Of a stretch of 64,000 nt of DNA, positions 44,301 through 52,561 are shown piece by piece. The stretch covers positions 434,001 to 498,000 of the forward strand of contig NZ_QRGD01000003.1 of the NCBI RefSeq assembly GCF_003449015.1, in the 5' to 3' direction. Position 1 is the stretch's first letter, and every line of letters begins with the position of its first letter. The translations under genes were made by a program, and so were the position numbers. The DNA comes from Aureibaculum luteum (lineage in GTDB: Bacteria > Bacteroidota > Bacteroidia > Flavobacteriales > Flavobacteriaceae). The notes under the pieces were generated by a model. It did no database searches. It was not told the origin of the DNA and worked only from the letters and a program-made list of their open reading frames with translations.

Positions 44301-44554
44301 CTTTAAATTTTCCAATAAAGCTTAATAATAAGTTAGGACACTTAAACGCATTAACTTCTATGGGAAGTTACCGACCAACAGACCAAGAAGTTCAATTTAA
44401 AAAGGAAATTACAATAGCCATTGATAAGGAGTTAAACGCATTATATCAAATCTTTAAAAACGATGTATCTGAACTCAACAAAAAGGTGAAAACGAGCGAA
44501 ATTGATTTAATTCAGCTTGCCTCACCTCAACCATCCACAGAAACAAGAGAATAA
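41396..44554 (+). CDS. Sortilin/VPS10-type beta-propeller exported protein
   Basis: The 1,052-residue protein has a signal peptide (FFLALCLLFVTADKVNA) and many repeats of the GDGIYKSVDAGKTWKHM and GVYKSTDGGENWKKV type, which form an Asp-box/BNR-like propeller (about 40-700). A beta-sandwich region and a helical C-terminal part (about 890-1040) follow. Such proteins are widespread in Flavobacteria and are often annotated as glycosyl hydrolases or sortilins. No catalytic residues can be named, so the function is unknown. It is likely periplasmic or surface-located. Confidence 0.82.
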   Translation: MKKIFFLALCLLFVTADKVNAQKRQKKQKTQEPLFTEKYYDAMQWRNIGPFRGGRSAAVTGVPGKANLYYFGATGGGVWRTTDAGNTWENISDGFFGGSVGAVAVSEWDNNVIYVGMGEKTIRGNVSSGDGIYKSVDAGKTWKHMGLKNSRHIPRVRIHPKNPDIVYAAVLGDLYKSSEERGVYKSTDGGENWKKVLFANADAGAIDLILDPNNPRIIYASTWNARRTPYSLSSGGEGSALYKSTDEGETWINISANEGLPKGIWGISGVTVSPVNSDIVWALIENKDGGVYKSTDAGKTWKLINKERKLRQRAWYYTRIYADTQDENGLYVLNVSYHQSKDGGKTYKTYGAPHGDHHDLWMDPNDNQRMIIGDDGGAQISFDAGENWSTYHNQPTSQFYRVVTDNHFPYRIYGAQQDNSTVRISHRTDGRYITESDWESTAGGESAHIAVDPTNDDIVYGGSYGAFLTRINHKTNERRAVNVWPDDPMGHGAEDFKYRFQWNFPVLFSPNNPKKLYAASNHLHATTNEGQSWEIISPDLTRNDPKTLGPSGGPITKDNTSVEYYATIFAVAESPIENGLIWTGSDDGLVHVTKDGGVTWNNVTPKIMPEWMMINCIEIDPFNKGGAYIVGTKYKTGDYSPYIYKTTDYGVTWTKLTNGIGNESFTRALRADPKRKGLLYAGTERGMYISFDDGNNWTQFQLNLPIVPITDLTIKNDNLIAATQGRSFWIIDDLTPLHQLDKNIISKDFYLYKPMDSYKMGGGRGSKSKTNGQNHYGGVAINFYVKDTAKADTISLSFLDNNKQLIKKYSTHPDKEKKEETLKVNPGNNIFNWNMMYAGAEKVDGMILWWASLNGPQAIPGNYNVVLSKNNKTETKDFTILKDPRSESTQEDLQAQFDFIIEVRDKLTEIHKALKNVKKVKDQITVLKKSITDKDKHKVLLDFANKISKEVTVIENNLYQTKSKSNQDPLNFPIKLNNKLGHLNALTSMGSYRPTDQEVQFKKEITIAIDKELNALYQIFKNDVSELNKKVKTSEIDLIQLASPQPSTETRE

Positions 44555-44593
44555 AACTTAACAAATACATATATCAATTAAACTAGTACAAAA

Positions 44594-45301
44594 ATGATTA
44601 GCGTAACAAAATTAGAAATTGCCAAAATGATTGATCACTCTCTTTTACACCCCTCCATGGATGATAAAATACTAATGGAGGGATGTGAAATTGCAAAAAA
44701 ATATAATGTAGCTTCAGTTTGTATAAAGCCCTATGCTGTAAAAATGGCAACTGAAATTTTAAAAGGAACAGACGTAATGGTGGGAACCGTAATTGGTTTT
44801 CCTCATGGTAGTAATACTGTAAATGTAAAAGTATTTGAAACTGCAGAAGCAATCAAAGATGGAGCTGTAGAAATTGATATGGTTGTTAATATTGGCAAAG
44901 TATTGAGCGAAGACTGGACATATATAGAGAATGAAATAAAACAAATTCACACTACTTGCAAAAAAGGAAATGCTGCTTTAAAAGTAATTTTTGAAAATGA
45001 CTTTTTACCAGAAGACCTTCATAAAATAAAGCTTTGTGAACTATGTAGTAAACTTAAAGTTGATTTTGTAAAAACTTCAACAGGTTATGGTATGGTAAAA
45101 CAACCTGATGGTAGTTATAATTACAAAGGAGCAACAGAGCATGATTTAAAATTAATGCGTAGACATACAGATACTTCAATTGAAGTAAAAGCAGCAGGAG
45201 GTGTGCGTACTTTAGAAGACACTATAAAGGTTAAATCATGGGGCGTTACAAGAATAGGTGCTACAGCAACAGAAGCTATTATTTCTGCAGTAAACGAATA
45301 A
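44594..45301 (+). CDS. deoC: Deoxyribose-phosphate aldolase
   Basis: The 235-residue protein is a class I aldolase with the DeoC landmarks IDHSLLHP, VGTVIGFPHGSNT, VDFVKTSTGYG (Schiff-base Lys) and EVKAAGGVRTLED. It cleaves 2-deoxyribose-5-phosphate to glyceraldehyde-3-phosphate and acetaldehyde. It lies 40 bases after the sortilin-like gene and may share its transcript. Confidence 0.95.
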   Translation: MISVTKLEIAKMIDHSLLHPSMDDKILMEGCEIAKKYNVASVCIKPYAVKMATEILKGTDVMVGTVIGFPHGSNTVNVKVFETAEAIKDGAVEIDMVVNIGKVLSEDWTYIENEIKQIHTTCKKGNAALKVIFENDFLPEDLHKIKLCELCSKLKVDFVKTSTGYGMVKQPDGSYNYKGATEHDLKLMRRHTDTSIEVKAAGGVRTLEDTIKVKSWGVTRIGATATEAIISAVNE

Positions 45302-45365
45302 AAAATCAGCATTACTGATTCTCAGCGTATTTATTAATAGTCGGCTGTTAAAATATTATATCTAA

Positions 45366-45614
45366 CTATTTAATATTTCTACTGGTAATCCACACGCCAT
45401 ATAAAACACTTACAAAAGATTTTGTTAAAAAGAAATCCTTCCATTTGCCTTGGTTAAAATTTTGTTCCATAACCGTAGCTATGTCAGCATTAATGATTGC
45501 TGAAAAGCTATTAAACAACAATGATATAATTACCAAAACAATAAAGAAAGGAATTATTATCATTAACGCCCTTTTCCAAAAAAAAGCGGTTTTTATTTTT
45601 TCTAAGAATGTCAT
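45366..45614 (-). CDS. Small membrane protein (82 aa)
   Basis: The 82-residue protein has one strong hydrophobic segment (ALMIIIPFFIVLVIISLLF) and a soluble C-terminal part ending VSVLYGVWITSRNIK. It starts directly at the stop of the MazG-like gene on the minus strand, so the two are co-transcribed. Family and function are unknown; similar small proteins occur beside mazG in Flavobacteria. Confidence 0.6.
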   Translation of the reverse strand: MTFLEKIKTAFFWKRALMIIIPFFIVLVIISLLFNSFSAIINADIATVMEQNFNQGKWKDFFLTKSFVSVLYGVWITSRNIK

Positions 45615-45940
45615 TATTTTAATTTTTTATTATTGTGGTGACGGTCATGGTCACGTTTTGTTTTAAAATCTAATTTTTTATCAAAAGAGGCTTGTAAATC
45701 AATACCTGTTTGGTTGGCCAAACATAATACCACAAACAAAACATCTGCCAGTTCTTCACCTAAATCCTTATTCTTATCTGATTCTTTTTCACTTTGCTCT
45801 CCATAACGCCTAGCAATAATACGAGCAACTTCACCAACCTCTTCAGTTAATTGGGCCATATTGGTAAGCTCATTAAAATAACGAACCCCATGTTCTTTTA
45901 TCCAATTATCAACTTCTAGTTGTGCGTTTTGTATATCCAT
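45614..45940 (-). CDS. MazG-like nucleotide pyrophosphohydrolase
   Basis: The 108-residue helical protein shows the MazG/all-alpha NTP pyrophosphohydrolase motif: LTEEVGEVARII with the metal-binding Glu residues, and GEELADVLFVVLCLAN with E and D further on. Such enzymes hydrolyse non-canonical or damaged nucleotides. The C-terminus is basic and His-rich (KRDHDRHHNNKK). It is upstream of a small membrane protein gene on the same strand. Confidence 0.82.
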   Translation of the reverse strand: MDIQNAQLEVDNWIKEHGVRYFNELTNMAQLTEEVGEVARIIARRYGEQSEKESDKNKDLGEELADVLFVVLCLANQTGIDLQASFDKKLDFKTKRDHDRHHNNKKLK

Positions 45941-46031
45941 GACTTTTAATTCGAGATTGAAGATTCAAAATTAAACAATTTCTAGATGAATCTTCATTAT
46001 TCTTAGAGCTTCTATACATATGCAATAAACA

Positions 46032-46661
46032 TTATAAATACTTTAAAAATTCGTGTCTTGGTATTTCTCTCGCTCCTAAACTAGCTAAATGATCGTTATA
46101 GACTTGACAATCTATTAATTTATAATTTTCTCTTTTTAGCTTTTGAACCAAACGTATAAATGCAACTTTAGATGCGTTAGAAACAGTACTAAACATACTT
46201 TCACCACAAAAAACGTTAACCAAGTCTATACCGTAAAGTCCACCAACTAATTCGTCATCTAACCAAACTTCAACCGATTTTGCGTGCCCTAATTCATGAA
46301 GTTTATTATAAGCCTGTTCCATTTCATCTGTTATCCATGTTCCACCCTGCCCTTCTCTATAAATGGTTTTACAAGAACGAATTACTTCCTTAAAATTTTG
46401 ATTAAAAGTAACTTTGAAACGATCCTTTTTTAGAATTTGTTTCATACTTTTTGATATTTTCAATTCATTAGGAAATAAGACCATTCTTTCAACTGGACTA
46501 TACCAAACCACTGGTTCTCCTTTATTGAACCAAGGAAAAATCCCACTATTATAAGCAAGCAATAATCGTTTTGGAGACAAATCGCCACCAAAAGCTAACA
46601 CACCTTCACTTGAAGCGGTTTCAACGGGCGGAAACCATAATTTATCTGATAATAAAATCAT
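46032..46661 (-). CDS. aat: Leucyl/phenylalanyl-tRNA-protein transferase
   Basis: The 209-residue protein matches Aat: WFPPVETASSEGVLAFGGD, NSGIFPWFNKGEPVVWYSP, HAKSVEVWLDDELVGGLYGI and FCGESMFS. It transfers Leu or Phe from tRNA to N-terminal Arg or Lys of proteins, marking them for ClpAP degradation. Length is normal. Confidence 0.93.
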   Translation of the reverse strand: MILLSDKLWFPPVETASSEGVLAFGGDLSPKRLLLAYNSGIFPWFNKGEPVVWYSPVERMVLFPNELKISKSMKQILKKDRFKVTFNQNFKEVIRSCKTIYREGQGGTWITDEMEQAYNKLHELGHAKSVEVWLDDELVGGLYGIDLVNVFCGESMFSTVSNASKVAFIRLVQKLKRENYKLIDCQVYNDHLASLGAREIPRHEFLKYL

Positions 46662-46815
46662 TAATGAGTTTTATATTTTTTTTTAAAAATATAACAAAAT
46701 CTAGATTAAAAATAAATATAGTTAAGAATATAAATTATAATACTTCAAGTATACCTATTGGCTAAATTTTAAGTTATCTTAGCTAGAGAAAAGTATATTT
46801 AAAAATGGTAACATA

Positions 46816-47259
46816 ATGGCAAAAATACAATCTGTAGAATTATTATCAATACCCGAAGTTATTAATGCTGGAGACGACATTAGCGACTTAACTGTTATTT
46901 TAGATATTGAATTTCATGATTTAGATATTAAACTACAAATGGAATACTGTTTACATATTTTCATTTATGATATTCATGGCAAAGTAGATTCACCATTGGT
47001 TATTCCCAACTGGGATGAAAGTACTGTAATTTCGATCTCATCAGATAGAAAAGACGATTTTTTAGGTTCAGCCTCTAAAGTTATAGTTGCTGAAAACAAA
47101 AATGAAACTATGGAAATACCCTTGACCTTAAAATTGGGGAGATTTGAGCAAAGAAACACCTATAATTCAAGAAAGCTAGAAGTATTTGCCACCATTGCAC
47201 CTGCAATTGGAAGAGCTTCAAAATGGTCAGCTCCTTTTGAGTCACGCATTGTTTTTTAA
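46816..47259 (+). CDS. Uncharacterised protein (147 aa)
   Basis: The 147-residue soluble protein is mostly beta (VILDIEFHDLDIKLQMEYC; IEIPLTLKLGRFE-like segment). I do not recognise a family. It is a single gene convergent with the DUF3127 gene and separated from it by a strong bidirectional terminator. Confidence 0.6.
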   Translation: MAKIQSVELLSIPEVINAGDDISDLTVILDIEFHDLDIKLQMEYCLHIFIYDIHGKVDSPLVIPNWDESTVISISSDRKDDFLGSASKVIVAENKNETMEIPLTLKLGRFEQRNTYNSRKLEVFATIAPAIGRASKWSAPFESRIVF

Positions 47260-47263
47260 AATA

Positions 47264-47303
47264 AGAAAAGCCTTTTAGTAAAATACTAAAAGGCTTTTCT
47301 TTA
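47264..47303. terminator. Long bidirectional terminator hairpin
   Basis: A 17-bp perfect stem (47264-47280 with 47284-47300, centred on GCCTTTTAGTA) with a 3-base loop, flanked by A- and T-rich tracts. It separates two convergent genes. Confidence 0.8.
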
Positions 47304-47345
47304 ATAAAGTTGTAATGTCTTTACTATTAAAGAATCAATAACTCC

Positions 47346-47720
47346 TTAAAACGGTAAATCATCTGGCTCATCACTAGACACATTATCTGCGGGTTGAAAA
47401 GAATCAACAGCTTCAACTGGAGGAACTGCATTTGGAGCTCCTGCTTGTGCTTTTTCTATTCTCCATCCTACAATAGAGTTAAAATATTTCGCTTCTCCTT
47501 CTGGGTTAATCCACTCTCTACCTCGTAAATTGATATTTACTTTTACATCATCACCTTCATTATAAGCATCTAATAAACTGGTCTTATCTTGAACGAATTC
47601 AATCATTATCATCTGAGGATATTGCTCATCTGTTGTAACAACCATTTCACGTTTTCTGAAACCGCTAGATCCGAAAGTTTTTGTTTCGTCAATTTTTTTA
47701 ATTTTTCCTGTAACCTCCAT
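47346..47720 (-). CDS. DUF3127 family protein
   Basis: The 124-residue protein has an OB-fold-like domain (MEVTGKIKKIDETKTFGSSG; RKREMVVTTDEQYPQ) and an acidic C-terminal tail ending SSDEPDDLPF, a layout similar to single-stranded DNA-binding proteins, in which the acidic tip docks partners. DUF3127 is common in Bacteroidota. A role in DNA metabolism is suggested by the tail but unproven. Confidence 0.8.
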   Translation of the reverse strand: MEVTGKIKKIDETKTFGSSGFRKREMVVTTDEQYPQMIMIEFVQDKTSLLDAYNEGDDVKVNINLRGREWINPEGEAKYFNSIVGWRIEKAQAGAPNAVPPVEAVDSFQPADNVSSDEPDDLPF

Positions 47721-47731
47721 TTTTTTCGTAA

Positions 47732-48595
47732 TTATTTAATTAAAAGTACTTTCCAAGCACTAAACACATCGTTTTTTTCTAAAAATTCTTGTGCAAATTT
47801 ATGTTTTTCTTCTGTTTCTAAACCTATATAATTTGGATTATCGGCGACAAAGTTATCAACATCGTGTTGATTAGGTATGGATTCTACATTACCCAACATT
47901 CCCAAATTATTCCCTGTCAGGATGTTACTTTTTTTAATCTCATCAGGAATTTGATCTACCCCAATTCCTAAATTCTGTAACGGTTTGGGTATTTCAAAAA
48001 AACCATCTTTGGCTCTAGAATAATAACTCCCTCCTGCCCGAGCGATTAAATCAAGTTTTTCTTGATCAATCGCACCATCTTCATCCAAAACATTTTTGTC
48101 AATGTGTATTTTTAAAACTTCACAAATTATTAAGTTACCAGCTCCACCTTCAGAACCAAGCTCCACTATTTCATTCACCTTACATTCAAATTGCACCGGT
48201 GACTCTGCAACTCTAAATGGCTTAATTTCTTCGGATGGTAGCATTGTAAATCCCGCCTTTTCAAATTCATTTACTCCTTTTGCATATTCCGTACTTGACA
48301 AAGACATTTGCTGAGCAATAGCATAATTTACCACATTAATAACCACTTCTTTTACCTCTTTTAAATTCTCATACGTATGTTTGGTTGTATTGTCTCTTCC
48401 CCGTCGTGCAGGTGAAAAAATAAGTATTGGCGGATTAGCACTAAATACATTAAAAAAACTAAAAGGAGCCAAATTCGGATGGCCATCAGCATCAATGGTA
48501 CTCGCAAAAGCTATGGGTCTAGGTGCAACCGCACTTAACAAGTATGCATGCAATTTAGCTGTTGGTATATTATTTACGTTTATAGTTATCATCAT
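47732..48595 (-). CDS. Flavin reductase family protein
   Basis: The start at 48595 (MMITINVNNIPTAKLHAYL) is preferred over the longer frame, whose extra residues look non-coding. The protein has the FMN-binding split-barrel pattern (LSAVAPRPIAFASTIDADG; APFSFFNVFSANPPILIF). Such proteins bind FMN and reduce flavins or act as oxidoreductases. It lies 12 bases upstream of the DUF3127 gene, in the same direction. Confidence 0.82.
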   Translation of the reverse strand: MMITINVNNIPTAKLHAYLLSAVAPRPIAFASTIDADGHPNLAPFSFFNVFSANPPILIFSPARRGRDNTTKHTYENLKEVKEVVINVVNYAIAQQMSLSSTEYAKGVNEFEKAGFTMLPSEEIKPFRVAESPVQFECKVNEIVELGSEGGAGNLIICEVLKIHIDKNVLDEDGAIDQEKLDLIARAGGSYYSRAKDGFFEIPKPLQNLGIGVDQIPDEIKKSNILTGNNLGMLGNVESIPNQHDVDNFVADNPNYIGLETEEKHKFAQEFLEKNDVFSAWKVLLIK

Positions 48596-48688
48596 ATTGT
48601 TAATAAAAAAACAAAAATACTCAATTAACAAACATAATAACAGTTAAATTTTTGAGTTATATCGACAGATAATTTTATCTTTGTTATA

Positions 48689-49888
48689 ATGAATCTCCCC
48701 TTCAGTAAGAATATCATTCGATGGATATTAATAATAGCAGCCTTTTTATTGGTTGCTCTTATTTTATGGAACACTAATACTTTCTTCAAAAACTTTAAGC
48801 AAGAAGAGCGTAACAAGATGGAAATTTTGGCAATGGCTCTTGAGAAATTGAATGCAATGGATCTAGAGGATTTGGATGCAGATTTCTCTTTGGAAAATGA
48901 AATTATCCAAAGCAATAAGAACATTCCAATGATCTTTACCACAGAAGATAATCTGATAAAAGGTTGGGCAAATTTAAAGGTAGAAGATAAAAATACTTCA
49001 TATAACGACTTACCAGATAAAGACAGAATGTACCTTGCCGATCAGCTGGCAACAATGAAACAAGAGAACAATCAATTGATTGTACCTAGAATTTCTAATG
49101 AAGGTCCAGCAATTGATTATATTTATTATAGAAACTCTGACCTTTTATACAAATTAAGATATTACCCATTAGCTTTATTACTTATTTTATGTCTTTTTGG
49201 CATTGTTATTTATTTAGTATTTAAGTCATCCAAAGTAGCTGAACAAAATAAACTTTGGGCGGGTATGGCTAAAGAAACAGCACATCAAATAGGCACGCCA
49301 CTTTCTTCCTTATTAGGATGGGTAGAAATTCTAAGAATGGACAACACCGATGAAACAACGGTAACGGAAATTGAAAAGGATATTGAACGCCTAAACACTA
49401 TTGCCAACAGATTTTCTAAAATTGGATCTATCCCTAAATTAACACGACACAACATCGTTTTAGAAACAAAAAAATCTTTTGACTACTATTCTTCAAGAAG
49501 CTCAAAACTGATTGATTATCATTTTGATACTGATGAAGATGAGAAAATTTATGCTATGATTAATCAGCAATTATTTTCATGGGTAATAGAAAATTTAGTG
49601 AAAAACGCTATTGATGCCATGCAAGGGAAAGGCACCTTGAGAATTAGAGTATTTTCGAAAGATGGTAAATATGTTCATGTTCAAGTAAGTGATACTGGTA
49701 AAGGAATACCAAAGAATATTTACCGTAAAATATTTGAACCGGGCTTCACTACAAAAAGACGTGGTTGGGGCTTAGGATTATCGCTCACCAAAAGAATTAT
49801 GGAAGATTACCACGATGGTAGAATAATTGTGGAAAGGTCAGAAATTGGTGTGGGAACTACTATGACTGTGATGCTAAAAGAATTATAA
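48689..49888 (+). CDS. Two-span membrane sensor histidine kinase
   Basis: The 399-residue kinase has two membrane spans (about 12-30 and 158-178) enclosing a sensor region of about 125 residues. The cytoplasmic part has the H-box KETAHQIGTPLSSLLGW, the N-box (NLVKNAIDAMQG) and the G-boxes (DTGKGIPKN; GWGLGLSLTKRI). No response regulator is adjacent, so it is an orphan kinase or works with a distant partner. The signal is unknown. Confidence 0.88.
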   Translation: MNLPFSKNIIRWILIIAAFLLVALILWNTNTFFKNFKQEERNKMEILAMALEKLNAMDLEDLDADFSLENEIIQSNKNIPMIFTTEDNLIKGWANLKVEDKNTSYNDLPDKDRMYLADQLATMKQENNQLIVPRISNEGPAIDYIYYRNSDLLYKLRYYPLALLLILCLFGIVIYLVFKSSKVAEQNKLWAGMAKETAHQIGTPLSSLLGWVEILRMDNTDETTVTEIEKDIERLNTIANRFSKIGSIPKLTRHNIVLETKKSFDYYSSRSSKLIDYHFDTDEDEKIYAMINQQLFSWVIENLVKNAIDAMQGKGTLRIRVFSKDGKYVHVQVSDTGKGIPKNIYRKIFEPGFTTKRRGWGLGLSLTKRIMEDYHDGRIIVERSEIGVGTTMTVMLKEL

Positions 49889-49927
49889 ACAATCCATTGT
49901 TTACTACAAGTGACAGGACTAAAAAAA

Positions 49928-50317
49928 TTAGTATAATTCTTGTCTTATTTTAGCGGCCACTTCTTCAAATTCTTCTTTACTTAATCTCACTTTATGCTGA
50001 AAAGTAGCATCTTTCATCTCATTCAAAGGAATCAAATGAACATGTGCGTGCGGCACTTCCAATCCAACTACAGTCATACCCACCCTTTTACAAGGAATTG
50101 CTTTTTCAATGGCAATAGCAATCTTTCTAGAAAATTGCATTAGTTTTCCATAAGTATCTTCATCTAAATCGAAGATTTTATCCACTACCTTTTTAGGCAC
50201 AACTAATGTATGCCCTTTCGTATTCGGGTTAATGTCCAAAAACGCAAAATACTCTTCATTTTCAGCTACCTTATAACTTGGTATTTCACCGGCTATTATT
50301 TTCGAAAATATTGACAT
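49928..50317 (-). CDS. HIT family nucleotide hydrolase/transferase
   Basis: The 129-residue protein has the histidine triad motif HAHVHLIPL and the N-terminal SIFSKIIAGEIPSYKV that is typical of bacterial HIT proteins. It probably hydrolyses adenosine-type nucleotide conjugates. It lies 2 bases downstream of greA on the minus strand. Confidence 0.92.
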   Translation of the reverse strand: MSIFSKIIAGEIPSYKVAENEEYFAFLDINPNTKGHTLVVPKKVVDKIFDLDEDTYGKLMQFSRKIAIAIEKAIPCKRVGMTVVGLEVPHAHVHLIPLNEMKDATFQHKVRLSKEEFEEVAAKIRQELY

Positions 50318-50319
50318 TT

Positions 50320-50796
50320 TTAAGACCTTGTAATTTCTAAAATTTCAAATTTCATAATACCATTAGGCACATTTACCTCAGCTATTTCACCAACCTTTTT
50401 ACCTAACAATCCCTTACCTATAGGTGAATCTACAGATATTTTTCCTGATTTAAAATCAGCTTCAGAATTAGCAACCAATGTATAGCTAACTACCGTATTA
50501 TTGGCAGTATTTTTTATTTTTACAGTAGACAATGCAAGCACCTTTGATGTATCTAATTGTGATTCATCAATCAATCGTGCAGACGCAACTACATTTTTTA
50601 ATTGGGCAATTTTAAATTCTAACAACGACTGTTCTTCTTTTGCGGCATGATACTCCGCATTCTCACTTAAATCGCCTTTATCTCTAGCATCAGAAATATC
50701 ATTAGTAACTCTTGGTCTTTCAACGCTTTCTAATTGATCTAGCTCTTCTCTTAATTTTTTTAATCCTTCTGCGGTGTAATAAGAAACTTTACTCAT
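50320..50796 (-). CDS. greA: Transcription elongation factor GreA
   Basis: The start MSKVSYYTAEGLKKL at 50796 is preferred because it matches GreA N-termini; a longer frame to 50823 adds nine atypical residues. The product has the coiled coil (LREELDQLESVERPRV; ISDARDKGDLSENAEYHAAK) with the conserved acidic tip (GDLSENAEY) and a C-terminal FKBP-like domain (GLLGKKVGEIAEV). It rescues backtracked RNA polymerase. Confidence 0.95.
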   Translation of the reverse strand: MSKVSYYTAEGLKKLREELDQLESVERPRVTNDISDARDKGDLSENAEYHAAKEEQSLLEFKIAQLKNVVASARLIDESQLDTSKVLALSTVKIKNTANNTVVSYTLVANSEADFKSGKISVDSPIGKGLLGKKVGEIAEVNVPNGIMKFEILEITRS

Positions 50797-50929
50797 AACT
50801 TTATCATTTTTAATAAAATACAAAAATCCCAGCCCTATATAACGGAGTTGAGATTCAACTACAAAGATACAAAATATTTATTATTTCAACATAGGATGCC
50901 TTATATTTGTATCCAATTATGTAAATCAT

Positions 50930-51352
50930 ATGAAAAATATAGTTGTTGCTTTTTTTTTAATATTCACATTAACAAACTGCACAGACTCTGGAGTTGAGAA
51001 TAATCCTTATTTAGGAGACATAGCTGTTTACCATACCGTTTATTTAAATAATTCTACTAGTATTAACCTTCAATTTGTAGGTGGATATATAGTTGAGCCC
51101 GGTGGATATAAAGGCATTGTGGTTTATCGTGGCACAAGTGATTTATATTATGCTTTCGATTTGGCCTGTCCAAATTCACCTCTGGGTGATTGTTCAAAAA
51201 TGACGGTGGATGGATTAAATATGATCTGCTCTTGTGATGATTCTAAATATGCTTTGGCTTTGGGAGGTGCTCCGCAAAGTGGTACTAGATACGGAGCCAA
51301 GGAGTACAGAGTTGTGAATAATGGTCAAACTTTATTAATTACAAATTTCTAA
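50930..51352 (+). CDS. Lipoprotein with a degenerate Rieske-like domain
   Basis: The 140-residue lipoprotein has signal FFLIFTLTNCTDSG. Residues 76-105 carry DLACPNSPLGDC and ICSCDDSKYAL, which resemble the two Rieske cluster-binding loops (C-x-H and C-x-C-H-G). The His ligands are replaced by Asn and Asp, so a 2Fe-2S cluster is unlikely. A TATATTTG -7 element lies at 50902-50909. It ends one base before purK starts; function is unknown. Confidence 0.65.
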   Translation: MKNIVVAFFLIFTLTNCTDSGVENNPYLGDIAVYHTVYLNNSTSINLQFVGGYIVEPGGYKGIVVYRGTSDLYYAFDLACPNSPLGDCSKMTVDGLNMICSCDDSKYALALGGAPQSGTRYGAKEYRVVNNGQTLLITNF

Positions 51353-52528
51353 ATGGTAAATTATTTTTCTTCAGATTTTAAATTAGGCATACTCGGTGGT
51401 GGACAGTTGGGTAAAATGCTATTAACCGAAACACAAAAATTTGATATTTACACCTGTGTTTTAGATGCTGCTAAAGATGCACCATGTGCAAATATTTGCG
51501 ATGAATTTCATATTGGTAGTCTGCTTGACTTTGACACTGTTTATAATTTCGGAAAACAAGTAAACACCTTAACTATTGAAATTGAAAATGTAAATGTTGA
51601 TGCTTTAGAAAAACTAGAACACGAGGGCATTAATGTTTACCCGAGTTCTAAAACAATTAGAATTATACAGAACAAAGCAAAACAAAAATTATTTTATGTA
51701 GATCATGACATTCCAACTGCTGAATTTTCACGTTTTGCTTATTCGGATGAAATAAAGACCGCTATAAATCATGAATCTATTCATTTTCCTTTTGTTTGGA
51801 AAAGTGCTCAATTTGGTTATGATGGCACAGGTGTAAAAATTGTAAGAACACAAGCCGATTTAGATACGCTTCCAAATGTGGAATGCATTACAGAAAAACT
51901 GATTCCTTTTAAAAATGAATTGGCGGTTATTGTGTCTAGAAATGTTAATGGCGACTTAAAAACATATCCTGTTGTAGAAATGGAATTTCACCCAGAAGCT
52001 AATCAAGTGGAATATGTAATTTGTCCAGCTCGTATTACTGAAGAAGTTGCAATTAAAGCAGAACGCATTGCTTTACAAGTTGCAGAAGCTTTTAAACATG
52101 TTGGCTTATTAGCCGTTGAATTATTTTTGACTGAAAATGATGCAATTCTTGTAAACGAAGTTGCTCCTAGACCTCACAACAGCGGACATTATAGTATCGA
52201 AGCTTCATACACCAGTCAATTTGAACAACACATTAGAGCCATTTTAAACTTGCCGTTAGGTGATACTTCAAGCAAGGTTGGAGGTGTAATGGTCAATTTA
52301 GTTGGTGATGAAAATTATACAGGAAATGTGGTGTACGAAAACATGGAATCCATTTTAAAAATGGATGGTGTAACTCCTCATATTTATGGTAAAAAAGTAA
52401 CAAAGCCCTTCAGAAAAATGGGACACGTCACTATAGTGCATAAAGACATCAATGAAGCCAGAAAAGTTGCGGAAACAGTTAAAAATACCATTCGAGTAAT
52501 TAGCTCTAAAGAAACAAATAACAGCTAA
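51353..52528 (+). CDS. purK: N5-carboxyaminoimidazole ribonucleotide synthase
   Basis: The 391-residue ATP-grasp enzyme shows the PurK landmarks KLGILGGGQLGKM, EIENVNVDALEKLE, PFVWKSAQFGYDGTGVKI and NEVAPRPHNSGHYSIEAS. It makes N5-CAIR in purine synthesis. It starts directly after the lipoprotein stop, and a purE partner is not in this window. The catalytic segments are complete. Confidence 0.94.
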   Translation: MVNYFSSDFKLGILGGGQLGKMLLTETQKFDIYTCVLDAAKDAPCANICDEFHIGSLLDFDTVYNFGKQVNTLTIEIENVNVDALEKLEHEGINVYPSSKTIRIIQNKAKQKLFYVDHDIPTAEFSRFAYSDEIKTAINHESIHFPFVWKSAQFGYDGTGVKIVRTQADLDTLPNVECITEKLIPFKNELAVIVSRNVNGDLKTYPVVEMEFHPEANQVEYVICPARITEEVAIKAERIALQVAEAFKHVGLLAVELFLTENDAILVNEVAPRPHNSGHYSIEASYTSQFEQHIRAILNLPLGDTSSKVGGVMVNLVGDENYTGNVVYENMESILKMDGVTPHIYGKKVTKPFRKMGHVTIVHKDINEARKVAETVKNTIRVISSKETNNS

Positions 52529-52561
52529 ATCTTAAATCTTTAAAGTAAATAAATTGAACTT

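Noticed and set aside
44598-44852. Minus-strand frame opposite deoC
   Set aside because: deoC is firmly identified on the plus strand, and this frame has no recognisable features.
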